Shown here in pieces: positions 19,258-28,841 of a stretch of 64,000 nucleotides of DNA. Position 1 is the first letter of the stretch. Each line of letters starts with the position of its first letter. A program made the position numbers and the translations under genes. Under the pieces are notes generated by a model. The model saw nothing but the letters and a program-made list of their open reading frames with translations. It made no database searches and was not told where the DNA came from. The stretch is from Idiomarinaceae bacterium HL-53 (lineage in GTDB: Bacteria > Pseudomonadota > Gammaproteobacteria > Enterobacterales > Alteromonadaceae). The DNA lies in the NCBI GenBank assembly GCA_001458075.1, contig LN899469.1, positions 2,488,501-2,552,500 on the forward strand, in the 5' to 3' direction.

Positions 19258-21918
19258 TTATTGGCGTTCATCGAGTCGAGACATAAGCGCTTGCGCTTCC
19301 TCTTTAAGCTCTGCGGAGCCCTCATCTAAAACCTTCTGTAACGCTGCACGAGCATCATCAAACTCTTCCATTTCAATGAAAGCGCGTGCTAAATCGAGCT
19401 CTTCAGCAAGCGAGTCCTCACCGCGAAGGCTGTCATCTTCCTCAGGCTCCGCTTCCGCTGGTTCTTCTTCATCTACTTCGGCAAGAAGTTCGTCAATGTC
19501 ACGATAATTCGCTTCGTTTTCTTGTTCTAACTCTTGCTTTTGTTCTAGCTCGATTTCTTGATCTTGTTCTAAATCTTCCTCAGCCGATTCACCAAATAAA
19601 GATTCCAGCTCCTCTTCGGCTTCAGCCTCAGCGCGGCGCATCTCTTCATCGTCAAGTGTGAAGAGCTCTTCGTCTAGCTCATCGTCTTCCGCGACGGCTT
19701 TAAAGTTCTCTGGCTCTTCCTCGTCCGCTAGTAAGTCAGGAACCTCATAGTCTTCACTAATTGTAAGTTCAGGGTCTGCCTCTGCCTCAACCTCTAAAAC
19801 ATCTTCCAAATCTTCATCTAGCGAATCATCTTCCGGCTCTTCATCCGGTAATTCGGCCCAGTCATCTTCTGGAATTTCATTCGCTTCCTCAGTCGGCTCG
19901 ACATCCTCAAGATCAATAACATCATCGTCATCATCTTCTTCGACCAAACTCTCGTCACCTTCTTCTTCATCAGAAGCATAAGATTCTGGTGACTCCAATT
20001 CATCATCGATAAATTCAACCTCATCGTCTTCATCTTCATCAAAAGAAAATTCGGTATCGTTTTCAGTCGATTCATCCTGCGTAGGCAGCTTTTCCTCTTC
20101 CTCACCGGCCTGCTCGAGCAACGAATCAATATCATCACTGTCTAGCGCTACTTCTTCGTCTTCAATTCCCAATTCATTAAAAAGAGAGTCCATGTCCACA
20201 TCATCAGAATCACCGTCCGACAACTCATCTTCTAAATCTTCATCGGCATCAATTTCTGACTGCTCTAAGTCAACATCGGGATCTAATGGATCCATCTCAG
20301 GTTCAGGTTCAGACTCAGGTTCAAGCTCTGATTCTGCCTCTGGTTCTTGCTCTGGTTCGGCCTCAGCTTCAAGTTCGGGTTCGGGTTCGGGTTCAACTTC
20401 AGATTCAAGCTCAGCCTCAGGTTCGGGTTCGGGTTCGGGTTCAGATTCATCATCTGAGCCAAAGTCACCAAAAATGTCGTCGATATCATCATTACTCATG
20501 ACATCGTCTGATTCAGGCTCTGATTCGAAATCTGTCGCTACGTCCGTTTCCTCTTCATCGTCGTCACCAGCGCCTTCAAGGAGTTTATCCAGTTCGTCCT
20601 GACCCAGCTCATTGCTCTCTGCTTCCTCGAAGAAATCTTCTTCCGGCTCGTCTTGTACTTTAACAGTCTTGGCAGTCGTGTCTTCTAGGTCATCGTCTTC
20701 AAGTTCACTAAATGCATCTAAATCATCGTCACTATCGAGCTGTATACCCGAAAACTCGTCTTCCTCTTCGCTCTCTGAGGTATCGTCAGGCACTAACATC
20801 TCATCCGTTAAACTATCGAGATCCTCACCTTCATCTTCGTCCTCGAACCCATCAAAAGCATCATCAGAAAGCAATCCATCGTCATCTTCTAAGTCACCCA
20901 GCAATTCCTTATCTAATGCTTGGCGTGCTTCTTCGTCGGAAAGCTCACCCGTACTTGCGGGCGCTTGCGGCTTGTCACTCGTAGCGAGGGTGTATTCACT
21001 TAAATCGGTCTGCCGTTTACGCAATAACCAAGTCGTCAGTAAAATCAGAAGGAGTGCAGGAATAGACGCGAGCGCGGCTAACGCAGCCGGGTGTTGCAAT
21101 AGTTGTTCAACGGTTGATAATTCTTCTGAGCGCGCACGAACCACGTCTTGCTCACGACGCAGTTCTTCTTGTTGTTGACGAATTTCTTGAATTTCTGCTT
21201 CATACTCGCTCGCCGATACCACGCCTTCCTGTAAACTTACGAGCAATTCTTCTAAACGAGCTAAACGATCCTGTAATTCATCATTGTTACTCATGACACT
21301 TTCGGTGTTTTGAATCGAGCGCACCAAATCGTCTCGCAAGGTAACAAACTCCTCTTCGTACTGTTCACGCACCTCGCGTATTTGCTGCTCTGTAAGACGT
21401 CTCGTTTGAGAAACAATCTCCGTTTGCTCACGCGAACGCGCCTCAAGCTCTGCACGCTGCTCTGCAAGTGTTTGTGATTGAACTTCGATCGCTTCACCCA
21501 ATTCAATGCTGCGCCTTGCAGACTCTGGATTCAGCATTTGAATCTCTTGAAGGCTTGGAATTCTTAGGTAAAAACCATTCAGCAACTCGTTTGGGTTACC
21601 ATTTCGAAAGGCACGGGGATTGGCTTGCACGATCGCTGCCATAACTTGATGCATGGTTACAGAGGAGTGAGGCCGAACTTGGTTCGCAATAGACCACAAT
21701 GTGTCCGTTGCCTGGATAGGCCCGTATCGCTCTTGCCCTTCCCGAACATCTGTTTGTTCGCTCCCTGAAGGGCCAAGAATAACGACAGGATCGCGCTCTT
21801 GTGCGACACTCAAGCTGGTAAACAAGCATAATAGTACGAGTGCCATTCCCAACAACAGTTGAGAGCGACCTGTTCGGTAAACTGTAACCAATTTACTTCC
21901 CTGACATTGTTGAGCCAT
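19258..21918 (-). CDS. fimV: FimV-like polar/pilus assembly protein
   Basis: 886 residues from the ATG at 21918 (AGGAA 7 bases upstream; a GTG precedes it by one codon). It has a signal peptide (to about residue 40), then the FimV N-terminal and LysM-like region (about 65-135, [13 protein letters not shown]). A coiled coil follows (about 145-270), then a membrane helix (about 278-300, [20 protein letters not shown]). The very long Asp/Glu-rich cytoplasmic region follows. The C-terminal FimV domain (about 825-885, [24 protein letters not shown]) is TPR-like. FimV proteins organise the cell pole, type IV pili and twitching. The locus next to truA matches Pseudomonas and relatives. Confidence 0.92.
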   Translation of the reverse strand: MAQQCQGSKLVTVYRTGRSQLLLGMALVLLCLFTSLSVAQERDPVVILGPSGSEQTDVREGQERYGPIQATDTLWSIANQVRPHSSVTMHQVMAAIVQANPRAFRNGNPNELLNGFYLRIPSLQEIQMLNPESARRSIELGEAIEVQSQTLAEQRAELEARSREQTEIVSQTRRLTEQQIREVREQYEEEFVTLRDDLVRSIQNTESVMSNNDELQDRLARLEELLVSLQEGVVSASEYEAEIQEIRQQQEELRREQDVVRARSEELSTVEQLLQHPAALAALASIPALLLILLTTWLLRKRQTDLSEYTLATSDKPQAPASTGELSDEEARQALDKELLGDLEDDDGLLSDDAFDGFEDEDEGEDLDSLTDEMLVPDDTSESEEEDEFSGIQLDSDDDLDAFSELEDDDLEDTTAKTVKVQDEPEEDFFEEAESNELGQDELDKLLEGAGDDDEEETDVATDFESEPESDDVMSNDDIDDIFGDFGSDDESEPEPEPEPEAELESEVEPEPEPELEAEAEPEQEPEAESELEPESEPEPEMDPLDPDVDLEQSEIDADEDLEDELSDGDSDDVDMDSLFNELGIEDEEVALDSDDIDSLLEQAGEEEEKLPTQDESTENDTEFSFDEDEDDEVEFIDDELESPESYASDEEEGDESLVEEDDDDDVIDLEDVEPTEEANEIPEDDWAELPDEEPEDDSLDEDLEDVLEVEAEADPELTISEDYEVPDLLADEEEPENFKAVAEDDELDEELFTLDDEEMRRAEAEAEEELESLFGESAEEDLEQDQEIELEQKQELEQENEANYRDIDELLAEVDEEEPAEAEPEEDDSLRGEDSLAEELDLARAFIEMEEFDDARAALQKVLDEGSAELKEEAQALMSRLDERQ
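20295..20448 (-). repeat. Degenerate Glu-Pro/acidic repeat inside fimV
   Basis: Short 6-base periodic sequence encodes alternating Glu-Pro, Glu-Ala and Glu-Ser dipeptides. Exact runs of the hexamer are visible near 20386-20396 and 20419-20440. This is coding low complexity, prone to length change in multiples of two codons. Confidence 0.7.
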
Positions 21919-22047
21919 CACAAAATTCCTGACTGAGCGCGCTAATTATCGTTATTCGCAGACGGGCAAAGTATTAATATAAACCATCCTCTCTATTAAC
22001 GGCAGTTTTCTCCGAATCTTTATGCAATTCTTTTAGAAAACCGACGC

Positions 22048-23064
22048 TTACCAATAGTTTTCTAGCAAGTATTCAGCGATTTGAACACTGTTTGTGGCCG
22101 CACCTTTGCGTACATTGTCCGCCACCACCCAAAGATTGACGCCCTGTGGATGACTGATATCTTGACGCACGCGTCCGACAAACACTTCATCGTGCCCAGC
22201 GGCGTTCCCCACCTGGGTCGGGTAATCTGCGCGATCATCAAGTAAAACGACTCCTGTTGCATTCGCTAGGGCGTCTTTCACCGCGTGGATATCAACCGGC
22301 TGACGTAACTCTAAATGAATCGCCTCGGCATGACCAAAAAATACAGGAACGCGAACGGCCGTCGCATTCACTCGAATGTCCGGGTCGCCCAAAATTTTCT
22401 GGGTTTCCCACACCATTTTCATCTCTTCTTTGGTGTAATCGTTATCAAGAAATACGTCGATTTGTGGAATGCAATTAAAGGCAATTTGCCGTGCAAACGC
22501 TTCTGCCTCAACAGGCTTTCCATTCAGCAGTTGCGCCGTTTGCTTCGCCAATTCGTCAACGCCAGAAGCGCCTGCGCCAGAAACAGATTGATAGGTTGCA
22601 ACATTGATACGGTCAACACCAAATTGATCATGCAACGGCTTCAGCGCCACCAACATTTGAATCGTTGAGCAATTAGGGTTTGCGATGATATTGCGGTTTC
22701 TAAAATCAGCTAATGCGTGACCATTGACTTCGGGTACCACCAATGGAATATCAGGCTCATAACGGAAGTGGGACGTGTTATCGATCACCACACAGCCGGC
22801 GTCTGCAGCCACGGGTGCATACTTTGCTGAAACACTTCCACCTGCGGAGAAAAAGGCAATATCAACTTGGCTCCAATCGAAACTTTCGGCGTCTTCTACC
22901 ACATAACTCTCACCACGGAATTCAACTTCTTTACCGACAGAGCGGCTACTCGCCACCGCATGGAAAACACCCACAGGAAATTTACGCTCTTCTAAGCACT
23001 CAATCATTTGTTTTCCGACTAAACCAGTCGCACCTAGTACCGCTACATTTAATTCAAGTGCCAT
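22048..23064 (-). CDS. asd: Aspartate-semialdehyde dehydrogenase
   Basis: 338 residues from the ATG at 23064, which has GAGG 7 bases upstream; the ATG seven codons earlier has none. The NADP-binding motif GATGLVGKQM is at the N-terminus. The catalytic Cys is in ANPNCSTIQMLVAL (about residue 134), and SVSGAGASGVDEL and the GHAEAIHLEL His block are present. It makes aspartate-4-semialdehyde for Lys, Met, Thr and diaminopimelate. The gene occupies the position of E. coli usg (pdxB-usg-truA), but the active-site Cys is intact, so it should be an active ASADH. Confidence 0.94.
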   Translation of the reverse strand: MALELNVAVLGATGLVGKQMIECLEERKFPVGVFHAVASSRSVGKEVEFRGESYVVEDAESFDWSQVDIAFFSAGGSVSAKYAPVAADAGCVVIDNTSHFRYEPDIPLVVPEVNGHALADFRNRNIIANPNCSTIQMLVALKPLHDQFGVDRINVATYQSVSGAGASGVDELAKQTAQLLNGKPVEAEAFARQIAFNCIPQIDVFLDNDYTKEEMKMVWETQKILGDPDIRVNATAVRVPVFFGHAEAIHLELRQPVDIHAVKDALANATGVVLLDDRADYPTQVGNAAGHDEVFVGRVRQDISHPQGVNLWVVADNVRKGAATNSVQIAEYLLENYW

Positions 23065-23104
23065 AAGTGTCCTCAATTGCTCCATTTGTTTCTTTTGTCG
23101 TAGT

Positions 23105-24259
23105 TTACGCAGGTTCAGAGGTAAGCTCTACCCCAAAACCGATTGCTTGCAGCGCGTTAGCGTTCGATGCTCGACATTTTATCTTTAACGCACTTAACTC
23201 ACGCCGAATTGAGTAATTCTGACGCAGCGCGTCAAAGCCCTCTCTTGTGAGCCCTTGCGCCCGAAAACTCTGATCATCTTGTTCAATATTATAGACGCGA
23301 GAAATACTTTGCAGCACTTGTTTTTGCATCTCGAGCCCGGAATCTAGCGTTTGCCAAGGCACCTCTTTAGGTAATGGCGGCAATGCGATATCGCACCATT
23401 GTTTTGTTTGCTGCAGCGCTGGAAACTTACCTAATACCTTTTCGTACAACATATAGCTTGCACGTAACTTACCCTCAATGCTGTGCCCCGCGATATGAGG
23501 TGTTGCGATTTCCACGTGCGGCACGAGCTCAGTCATTACTTGAGGCTCTCCTTCCCAGACATCGAGGACAACATGAATGTTCTTATCGTGACGCGCTAGC
23601 AACTCAAATAATGCACTGTTATTGATAACCGCACCGCGGCTCGCATTGATCAATATCGCATCCGACTTCAACAATTTTAGACGGTCAGCATTCAACAAAT
23701 GAAACGTAGGATTTGCTCCGGTTTTTAATAGCGGCACATGAAAGGAAATCACATCTGCTTCGGCAAGTGCGCTCCAATCACAGAACTCTTTGTTATCACG
23801 AGGCAAGGTCGGATTCGGATCGATGAAACGAACCCGCATACCCAGTGCAGCTAACTTAGCGCCTGCTTGACTTCCCGTATGACCGGCACCCACTACAAGT
23901 GCATTCAAACCTTGCAAGCAGCGTTGTTTGCGATTGGCCAGAGTCAGCGTGGCGGCAAGCACATATTCGCCCACCGATATCGCGTTGGCCCCTGGCGTAC
24001 TACAAAACTCGACCCCTCGAGCCTCGCAAGCCGCCGTGTCAACGTGGTCAGTACCAATGGTTCCAGTTCCAAGAAAGCGTAGTTGCGGCGCATGGTCTAA
24101 TAATTCAGAGGTAACTTGTGTGACGGAGCGGATCAACAAAACATCGGTATTTCTAAGTTCATTTTGAGGCGGAACGCGCCCAGAAAAAATACGAACCTCA
24201 CCGCAGTCGGCAAGTAATTCTGGAAGTTTGGGTAGGTTATTGTGTATCAGGAATTTCAT
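23105..24259 (-). CDS. pdxB: Erythronate-4-phosphate dehydrogenase
   Basis: 384 residues from the ATG at 24259 (a GTG two codons upstream is possible). It is a D-2-hydroxyacid dehydrogenase fold: catalytic-domain start LPELLADCGEVRIFSGR, Rossmann motif VVGAGHTGSQAGAKL (about 120), Arg in INASRGAVINNSAL, and the PHIAGHSIEGK His block. The C-terminal dimerisation domain of about 100 residues is specific to PdxB. It oxidises 4-phosphoerythronate in pyridoxal phosphate synthesis. It lies between fabB and asd in a minus-strand run. Confidence 0.95.
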   Translation of the reverse strand: MKFLIHNNLPKLPELLADCGEVRIFSGRVPPQNELRNTDVLLIRSVTQVTSELLDHAPQLRFLGTGTIGTDHVDTAACEARGVEFCSTPGANAISVGEYVLAATLTLANRKQRCLQGLNALVVGAGHTGSQAGAKLAALGMRVRFIDPNPTLPRDNKEFCDWSALAEADVISFHVPLLKTGANPTFHLLNADRLKLLKSDAILINASRGAVINNSALFELLARHDKNIHVVLDVWEGEPQVMTELVPHVEIATPHIAGHSIEGKLRASYMLYEKVLGKFPALQQTKQWCDIALPPLPKEVPWQTLDSGLEMQKQVLQSISRVYNIEQDDQSFRAQGLTREGFDALRQNYSIRRELSALKIKCRASNANALQAIGFGVELTSEPA

Positions 24260-24307
24260 GCGCACAGGAGTTAATGAGCCCTGTGCGCAGTGTATCAGAA
24301 ATGTTTA

Positions 24308-25519
24308 TTATGCGAAGCGCTTAAATACTAGCGACGCGTTCGTACCACCGAAGCCAAAGCTATTCGACATCACAGTGTTCAATGTTGCTGATTGTGGCTC
24401 ACGCACAATGTTCATACCGCTCGCCTTTTCGTCAAGCGAGTCGATATTAATAGAAGGCGCGATAAAGCCATCACGCATCATCAGCAAAGAGAAAATTGCT
24501 TCATGAACGCCCGCGGCTCCGAGTGCATGCCCAGTCATTGCTTTTGTTGCACTAATTGCTGGCGTGTTAGCACCGAATACTTCACGAATCGCCTCTAACT
24601 CCTTCACATCGCCTACCGGTGTACTGGTGCCGTGTGTGTTCAAGTAGTCAATTGGCGCGTCAAGGTTGGCCATGGCCATTTTCATACAACGCACTGCACC
24701 TTCACCTGAAGGAGCCACCATATCGTAGCCATCCGAAGTTGCGCCATAGCCGACAATTTCCGCGTAGATCTTCGCACCACGCGCTAGAGCGGTCTCTAAC
24801 TCTTCAATCACGAGCATACCGCCGCCGCCTGAAGGAACAAATCCATCGCGGTTCGCGTCATACGTACGCGAGGCATGCTCTGGTGTATCGTTATACTTGG
24901 TACTGAGTGCGCCCATCGCGTCAAACTCCATACCCAAGGTCCAGTGAAGCTCTTCTCCGCCGCCAGCAAACACGCGATCTTGTTTACCAAGCTGAATCAA
25001 CTCCAGCGCGTGACCGATACAGTGTGCACTCGTTGCACAAGCTGAACTAATGGAATAATTCACACCTTTGATTTGCTTAGGGGTTGCCAAACACGCTGAG
25101 GTTGTTGAAGCCATGCATCGTGGCACCATGTATGGGCCGACACGTTTCACTCCCTTTTCGCGCAAAATATCGGCAGCCGCTACTTGATGCTCTCCCGAAG
25201 CGCCTCCAGAACCCACAACCAAGCCCGTACGCTCATTTGAAACTTCCGCATCTGTTAAACCTGCGTCTGCAATTGCTTGCTCGAGAGAAATGAATGCATA
25301 TGCCGCGGCGTCTCCCATAAAACGAAGTGCTTTTCGGTCAATGTGCTCGCTTACGTCGATTTTTAAATCGCCCCAAACTTGGCAACGCAGCCCCATTTCT
25401 GCAAAACTTTCAGACCGTGTAATGCCTGAACGCCCAGCTTTGAGTGACGCTAAAACTTCTTGTTGATTATTACCAATGCTCGAAACCACACCGATCCCGG
25501 TAATCACAGCTCTTCTCAT
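24308..25519 (-). CDS. fabB: 3-oxoacyl-ACP synthase I
   Basis: 403 residues from the ATG at 25519, preceded by AGGACAG at a good distance; an upstream ATG would add 15 unlike residues. The catalytic Cys is in [14 protein letters not shown] (about 163). The two His of the KAS triad are in [11 protein letters not shown] (about 298) and [11 protein letters not shown] (about 333). It condenses malonyl-ACP in fatty acid elongation, including the unsaturated branch. It is divergent from mnmC, as in E. coli. Confidence 0.96.
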   Translation of the reverse strand: MRRAVITGIGVVSSIGNNQQEVLASLKAGRSGITRSESFAEMGLRCQVWGDLKIDVSEHIDRKALRFMGDAAAYAFISLEQAIADAGLTDAEVSNERTGLVVGSGGASGEHQVAAADILREKGVKRVGPYMVPRCMASTTSACLATPKQIKGVNYSISSACATSAHCIGHALELIQLGKQDRVFAGGGEELHWTLGMEFDAMGALSTKYNDTPEHASRTYDANRDGFVPSGGGGMLVIEELETALARGAKIYAEIVGYGATSDGYDMVAPSGEGAVRCMKMAMANLDAPIDYLNTHGTSTPVGDVKELEAIREVFGANTPAISATKAMTGHALGAAGVHEAIFSLLMMRDGFIAPSINIDSLDEKASGMNIVREPQSATLNTVMSNSFGFGGTNASLVFKRFA

Positions 25520-25620
25520 TGTGTCTGTCCTATTTATAAATTTGTGCGTATCATATCGCGTCAACGCGCAAACTAGAATCCACCATTAAAGTGGTCAGCT
25601 TTGCTACGGAAGAAATTGCT

Positions 25621-27447
25621 ATGCCTAGTTCTGAAATTCAATATGCCAATCTTCAGTTTGATGCAGACCATACGCCTGAATCATTACGCCACGGTGACAT
25701 TTACTTCACACGAGGGCAAGGCAAGTCTGAAAGTGAATACGTATTCCTTCATCAAAACGGTTTTCCTGAGCGCTGGCAGCGCCAGCAGCATTCTTTCTGC
25801 GTGGCAGAGACAGGGTTTGGGACTGGACTAAATTTTTTTCTAACGGCCAATTCTTTTTTAGAACATGCCCCTGCAAATACGCAGTTACACTTTATCAGCT
25901 TTGAGCTCTTCCCACTTTCGCCTCAGGATTTCCGTCGCGCAAGCCAAGCCTGGCCCGAATATCAAGCTCTCGTTGAAGAGATTATCAGCCATTATCCACA
26001 ACCCATTGCAGGCCTGCATCGGCTTCAAATTCACCCGCGTATTACACTTGATTTAGTGTTTGGTGATGTCACTCAGACCGCGCCTGACTGGGCAAAACTA
26101 AACAAAAACTCAGTCGATGCATGGTTTCTAGATGGGTTCGCGCCCAGTAAAAACCCTGATATGTGGCAACCTACACTTTTCAGTGCGCTCTATAATAGCA
26201 TGAAAACCAATGGAACCTTTGCAACCTTCACTGCGCAAGGAAACGTACGTCGCGGGCTTACAAGCGCAGGGCTAGCAGTCAAGAAGGCATCGGGGTTTGG
26301 GCACAAGCGCGACATGTTAGTCGGTCGAAAAATGAGCTTGGCCTTACCCGCGCCCAAACTTCCGACACATATTATGATTGTAGGCGGAGGCATTGCTGCC
26401 GCTTCCCTACTCTACAAACTCAAAACTTTTCAAGGCAAAATTACGTGGGTTTATGACTCACTTGCCAGTGGTGCCTCTGGCAACGCACAGGCTTCTATTT
26501 ACCCCGCTCTACAGGCACAGTGGAATTACTTCAGTGAATTCTATGCGCACGCATTTTGCTTTGCGAAACGGTTTTATGAGCCATGGCAAAACACACTTGT
26601 TCATTGGCCCGGTGTACACTTAAAGACGCGGTCAGCAGAAGATGCAGAGCGACTACAGAAAGTGCTCTCAAACCCAATGTACCCGAGCACTCTCATAGAC
26701 CGTGGCAAATATGGCGCTTTGATACCTCAAGCTGGTTGGGGAAAACCACCTGAGCTTGTCCACGCGCTTGTTGAGCACGCGCTCTCCTATCGTACTCAGC
26801 ATCATTTGAAAACCGCTCAGCTAAGCGATACCCGGTTAGCGTCTCTCTCTTTCATCAATCGCGGCGTGAAATGTAACTTACATAATCTTGAAACATCGCT
26901 CGAAGTTGATCACTTGATACTTGCAGCGGGCGCGCAGCTTACCGAGATTATAGCTAATCTTCCGATTCGGCCTGTGCAGGGTCAGGTTACGCAACTTGCT
27001 TGGCGCACTCCTCCGGCAGCTACCCCCGAATTAAGTGCGCAAGTATTCTGTCAGAAGGGCTACGCGACGCCTCCTGCGAATGGCGCGTTCTGCATTGGTG
27101 CAACCTTTCGAAAAGGCATCACTGATTTGCGCGTCACTGACGAAGAGAATTTAGAAAATATTCAGCAGTTCAATGCAATGACCGGTGCGAATGTGGAACC
27201 TGAAGACATTATAAGCGCACGCAGCTCGATTCGTGCGACCACGCCCGATCACTTGCCGATGGTCGGTAAGCTAAGAGGGCTGCCCGTGTCGGTGTTGGGA
27301 GGTCTTGGCGCAAGAGGATTCACCAGTGCGCCTTTCTGCGCAGAAATTATAGTGAGTGAGTTGCTACAAAAACCACTCCCTTGTATGCAGAAACTTTATA
27401 CCAGGCTCTCGCCAAATCGCTTTAACCCTTCATCGCCGGATGATTGA
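25621..27447 (+). CDS. mnmC: Bifunctional tRNA mnm5s2U synthesis protein MnmC
   Basis: 608 residues from the ATG at 25621 (GGAAG upstream). The N-terminal methyltransferase domain (MnmD, about 1-240) has the SAM-binding VAETGFGTGLNFFLT and DAWFLDGFAPSKNPDMW motifs. The C-terminal FAD-dependent oxidoreductase domain begins at IMIVGGGIAAASLLYKL (about 248) and ends with SVLGGLGARGFTSAP. It completes the mnm5 modification of U34 in tRNAs. Its 3' end overlaps the convergent yfcL by 26 bases. Confidence 0.96.
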   Translation: MPSSEIQYANLQFDADHTPESLRHGDIYFTRGQGKSESEYVFLHQNGFPERWQRQQHSFCVAETGFGTGLNFFLTANSFLEHAPANTQLHFISFELFPLSPQDFRRASQAWPEYQALVEEIISHYPQPIAGLHRLQIHPRITLDLVFGDVTQTAPDWAKLNKNSVDAWFLDGFAPSKNPDMWQPTLFSALYNSMKTNGTFATFTAQGNVRRGLTSAGLAVKKASGFGHKRDMLVGRKMSLALPAPKLPTHIMIVGGGIAAASLLYKLKTFQGKITWVYDSLASGASGNAQASIYPALQAQWNYFSEFYAHAFCFAKRFYEPWQNTLVHWPGVHLKTRSAEDAERLQKVLSNPMYPSTLIDRGKYGALIPQAGWGKPPELVHALVEHALSYRTQHHLKTAQLSDTRLASLSFINRGVKCNLHNLETSLEVDHLILAAGAQLTEIIANLPIRPVQGQVTQLAWRTPPAATPELSAQVFCQKGYATPPANGAFCIGATFRKGITDLRVTDEENLENIQQFNAMTGANVEPEDIISARSSIRATTPDHLPMVGKLRGLPVSVLGGLGARGFTSAPFCAEIIVSELLQKPLPCMQKLYTRLSPNRFNPSSPDD

Positions 27448-27718
27448 CGGTTTTTTTCAGTCGATTTAGCATGCCTTGAACTAAATCACGATCAATGGTT
27501 TTAAGCTCTGCTTCGCTATCAGCCAAACTTTTTTCCAGCGCTTGCCAAAACAGGTCTGTGTCGTCTTCTTCAGCCATTGTCAATTTCGCGACGACAAGAT
27601 CGAAGTGCCCACGCAAATAGCCACTGGCAAATAATTCATCGTCATTCCCTTGCTGCACTATTTGATCAAACACCGCGTCTAATTGATCGGCCATTTCGGC
27701 AATAGTAAGCTTCGACAT
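27422..27718 (-). CDS. yfcL: YfcL family protein
   Basis: A 98-residue acidic helical protein similar to E. coli YfcL, which also neighbours mnmC. There is no signal peptide, membrane helix or catalytic motif, and its function is unknown. It is convergent with and overlaps mnmC, and divergent from fldB. Confidence 0.85.
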   Translation of the reverse strand: MSKLTIAEMADQLDAVFDQIVQQGNDDELFASGYLRGHFDLVVAKLTMAEEDDTDLFWQALEKSLADSEAELKTIDRDLVQGMLNRLKKTVNHPAMKG

Positions 27719-27737
27719 ACACCCTCGATAGCAAGAA

Positions 27738-27774
27738 TCTAGAACCTTCTAGATCTGTGAATTTGGCTTCACAG
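27738..27774. repeat. Two adjacent inverted repeats between yfcL and fldB
   Basis: TCTAGAA-CC-TTCTAGA (27738-27753) is followed one base later by CTGTGAA-6 nt-TTCACAG (27755-27774). Both arms are perfect 7-mers. They lie about 100 bases upstream of fldB and 20 upstream of yfcL, so they could be operators for either divergent gene. No known factor is assigned. Confidence 0.5.
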
Positions 27775-27871
27775 TATACCGATTTCATCATTCTATTTCG
27801 ACCAAGAACTTCGCGAATTCATTTGCTACAATGCGGGCACTTTGATGTTTTCAGCGCTTATAGGAAGATAA

Positions 27872-28396
27872 ATGAGTGAATTTAAAATTGGCTTGTTTTA
27901 CGGCTCGTCTACTTGTTACACGGAAATGGCAGCAGAGAAAATTCGTGACTTTATTGGCGCTGAAATTGTCGATTTATACAATATTAAGGACATTCCCTTA
28001 AGCAAAGCGGAAGAGTACGACCTACTCATTTTCGGTATCTCAACTTGGGATTTTGGGGAATTACAAGACGATTGGGAAAGCCATTGGCAGGAAGCGAGCA
28101 CGCTCAATCTCGCTGGCAAAACACTTGCTCTCTATGGCATGGGCGACCAAGAAGGCTACACCGATTGGTTTCAAGACGCGCTTGGCATGTTGCACGAGGC
28201 GGTGGCTCAACCCGGCCTGAAGCGGATTGGCTTCTGGCCAAATGAAGGCTATGACTTTAACGCGTCGAAAGCCTTAACTACAGACAAAAAACTCTTTGTG
28301 GGGCTTGCGCTAGATGAAGATAGCCAATATGAACTCTCCGACGAGCGCATTGCCATGTGGTGCACGCAAGTTTTAGAGGAAATTGCAGGCGTTTAA
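27872..28396 (+). CDS. fldB: Flavodoxin FldB
   Basis: 174 residues, the length of long-chain flavodoxins. The FMN phosphate-binding loop is [18 protein letters not shown] (about 7-24); aromatic residues flanking the isoalloxazine are in [12 protein letters not shown] (about 57-68) and [11 protein letters not shown]. It is a low-potential one-electron carrier. GGAAGATAA precedes the ATG. It overlaps the convergent HIT-family gene by 4 bases. Confidence 0.93.
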   Translation: MSEFKIGLFYGSSTCYTEMAAEKIRDFIGAEIVDLYNIKDIPLSKAEEYDLLIFGISTWDFGELQDDWESHWQEASTLNLAGKTLALYGMGDQEGYTDWFQDALGMLHEAVAQPGLKRIGFWPNEGYDFNASKALTTDKKLFVGLALDEDSQYELSDERIAMWCTQVLEEIAGV

Positions 28397-28812
28397 GCGA
28401 TTGAGCGCAGCTTTAATTGCGCTCTCAATTTGCCGGCGAATTGTTCGATAGCGTCTGAGCTATAAGGGTTAGCTGCGCATTTTCCCCAAACCGGCGCAGG
28501 CCAGGCAGGATCACTTTCAAAGCGCACGATATGATGCACATGGAGTTGTGGCACCATATTGCCAAGTGCGCCGATGTTCAGCTTGTCCCCGTTAAATTCA
28601 CGCATTAACCACATACCTAGTCTCGATGACTCTTGTAGCAATTGCTGTTGCTCCATCGCTTGTAGTTCATAGATTTCGCGAACATTTGGGACACGCGGAA
28701 CCAGAATAACCCAGGGGAAATTCTCGTCATTCATGACACACACGCGAGATAGCGGGAAATCTCCCGCTATCTCCGTGTCTTTTGCCAATTGCTCGTGTAA
28801 CTCAAAATGCAT
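28393..28812 (-). CDS. HIT domain protein
   Basis: 139 residues of the histidine triad superfamily. The nucleotide-binding motif is QLHVHHI (about residues 88-94), with [12 protein letters not shown] upstream, as in the short HIT hydrolases found next to flavodoxins and peptidases in gammaproteobacteria. A nucleotide or dinucleotide hydrolase or transferase is expected; the substrate is unknown. Confidence 0.88.
   Translation of the reverse strand: MHFELHEQLAKDTEIAGDFPLSRVCVMNDENFPWVILVPRVPNVREIYELQAMEQQQLLQESSRLGMWLMREFNGDKLNIGALGNMVPQLHVHHIVRFESDPAWPAPVWGKCAANPYSSDAIEQFAGKLRAQLKLRSIA
28403..28424. other. Hairpin at convergent fldB / HIT gene ends
   Basis: GAGCGCA (28403-28409) and TGCGCTC (28418-28424) form a 7-base stem with an 8-base loop just after the fldB stop and inside the end of the HIT gene. 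No T-run is seen. It is a possible transcription stop for fldB, weakly supported. Confidence 0.3.
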
Positions 28813-28841
28813 GGCAGTTCCTCAGTATTCCCTAGGCTCGC

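Noticed and set aside
20192..20602. Serine-rich reading frame of 136 codons on the plus strand inside fimV
   Set aside because: It is an antisense artefact of the GAx/GAT-rich acidic repeats of fimV, has extreme composition and no family pattern or ribosome site.
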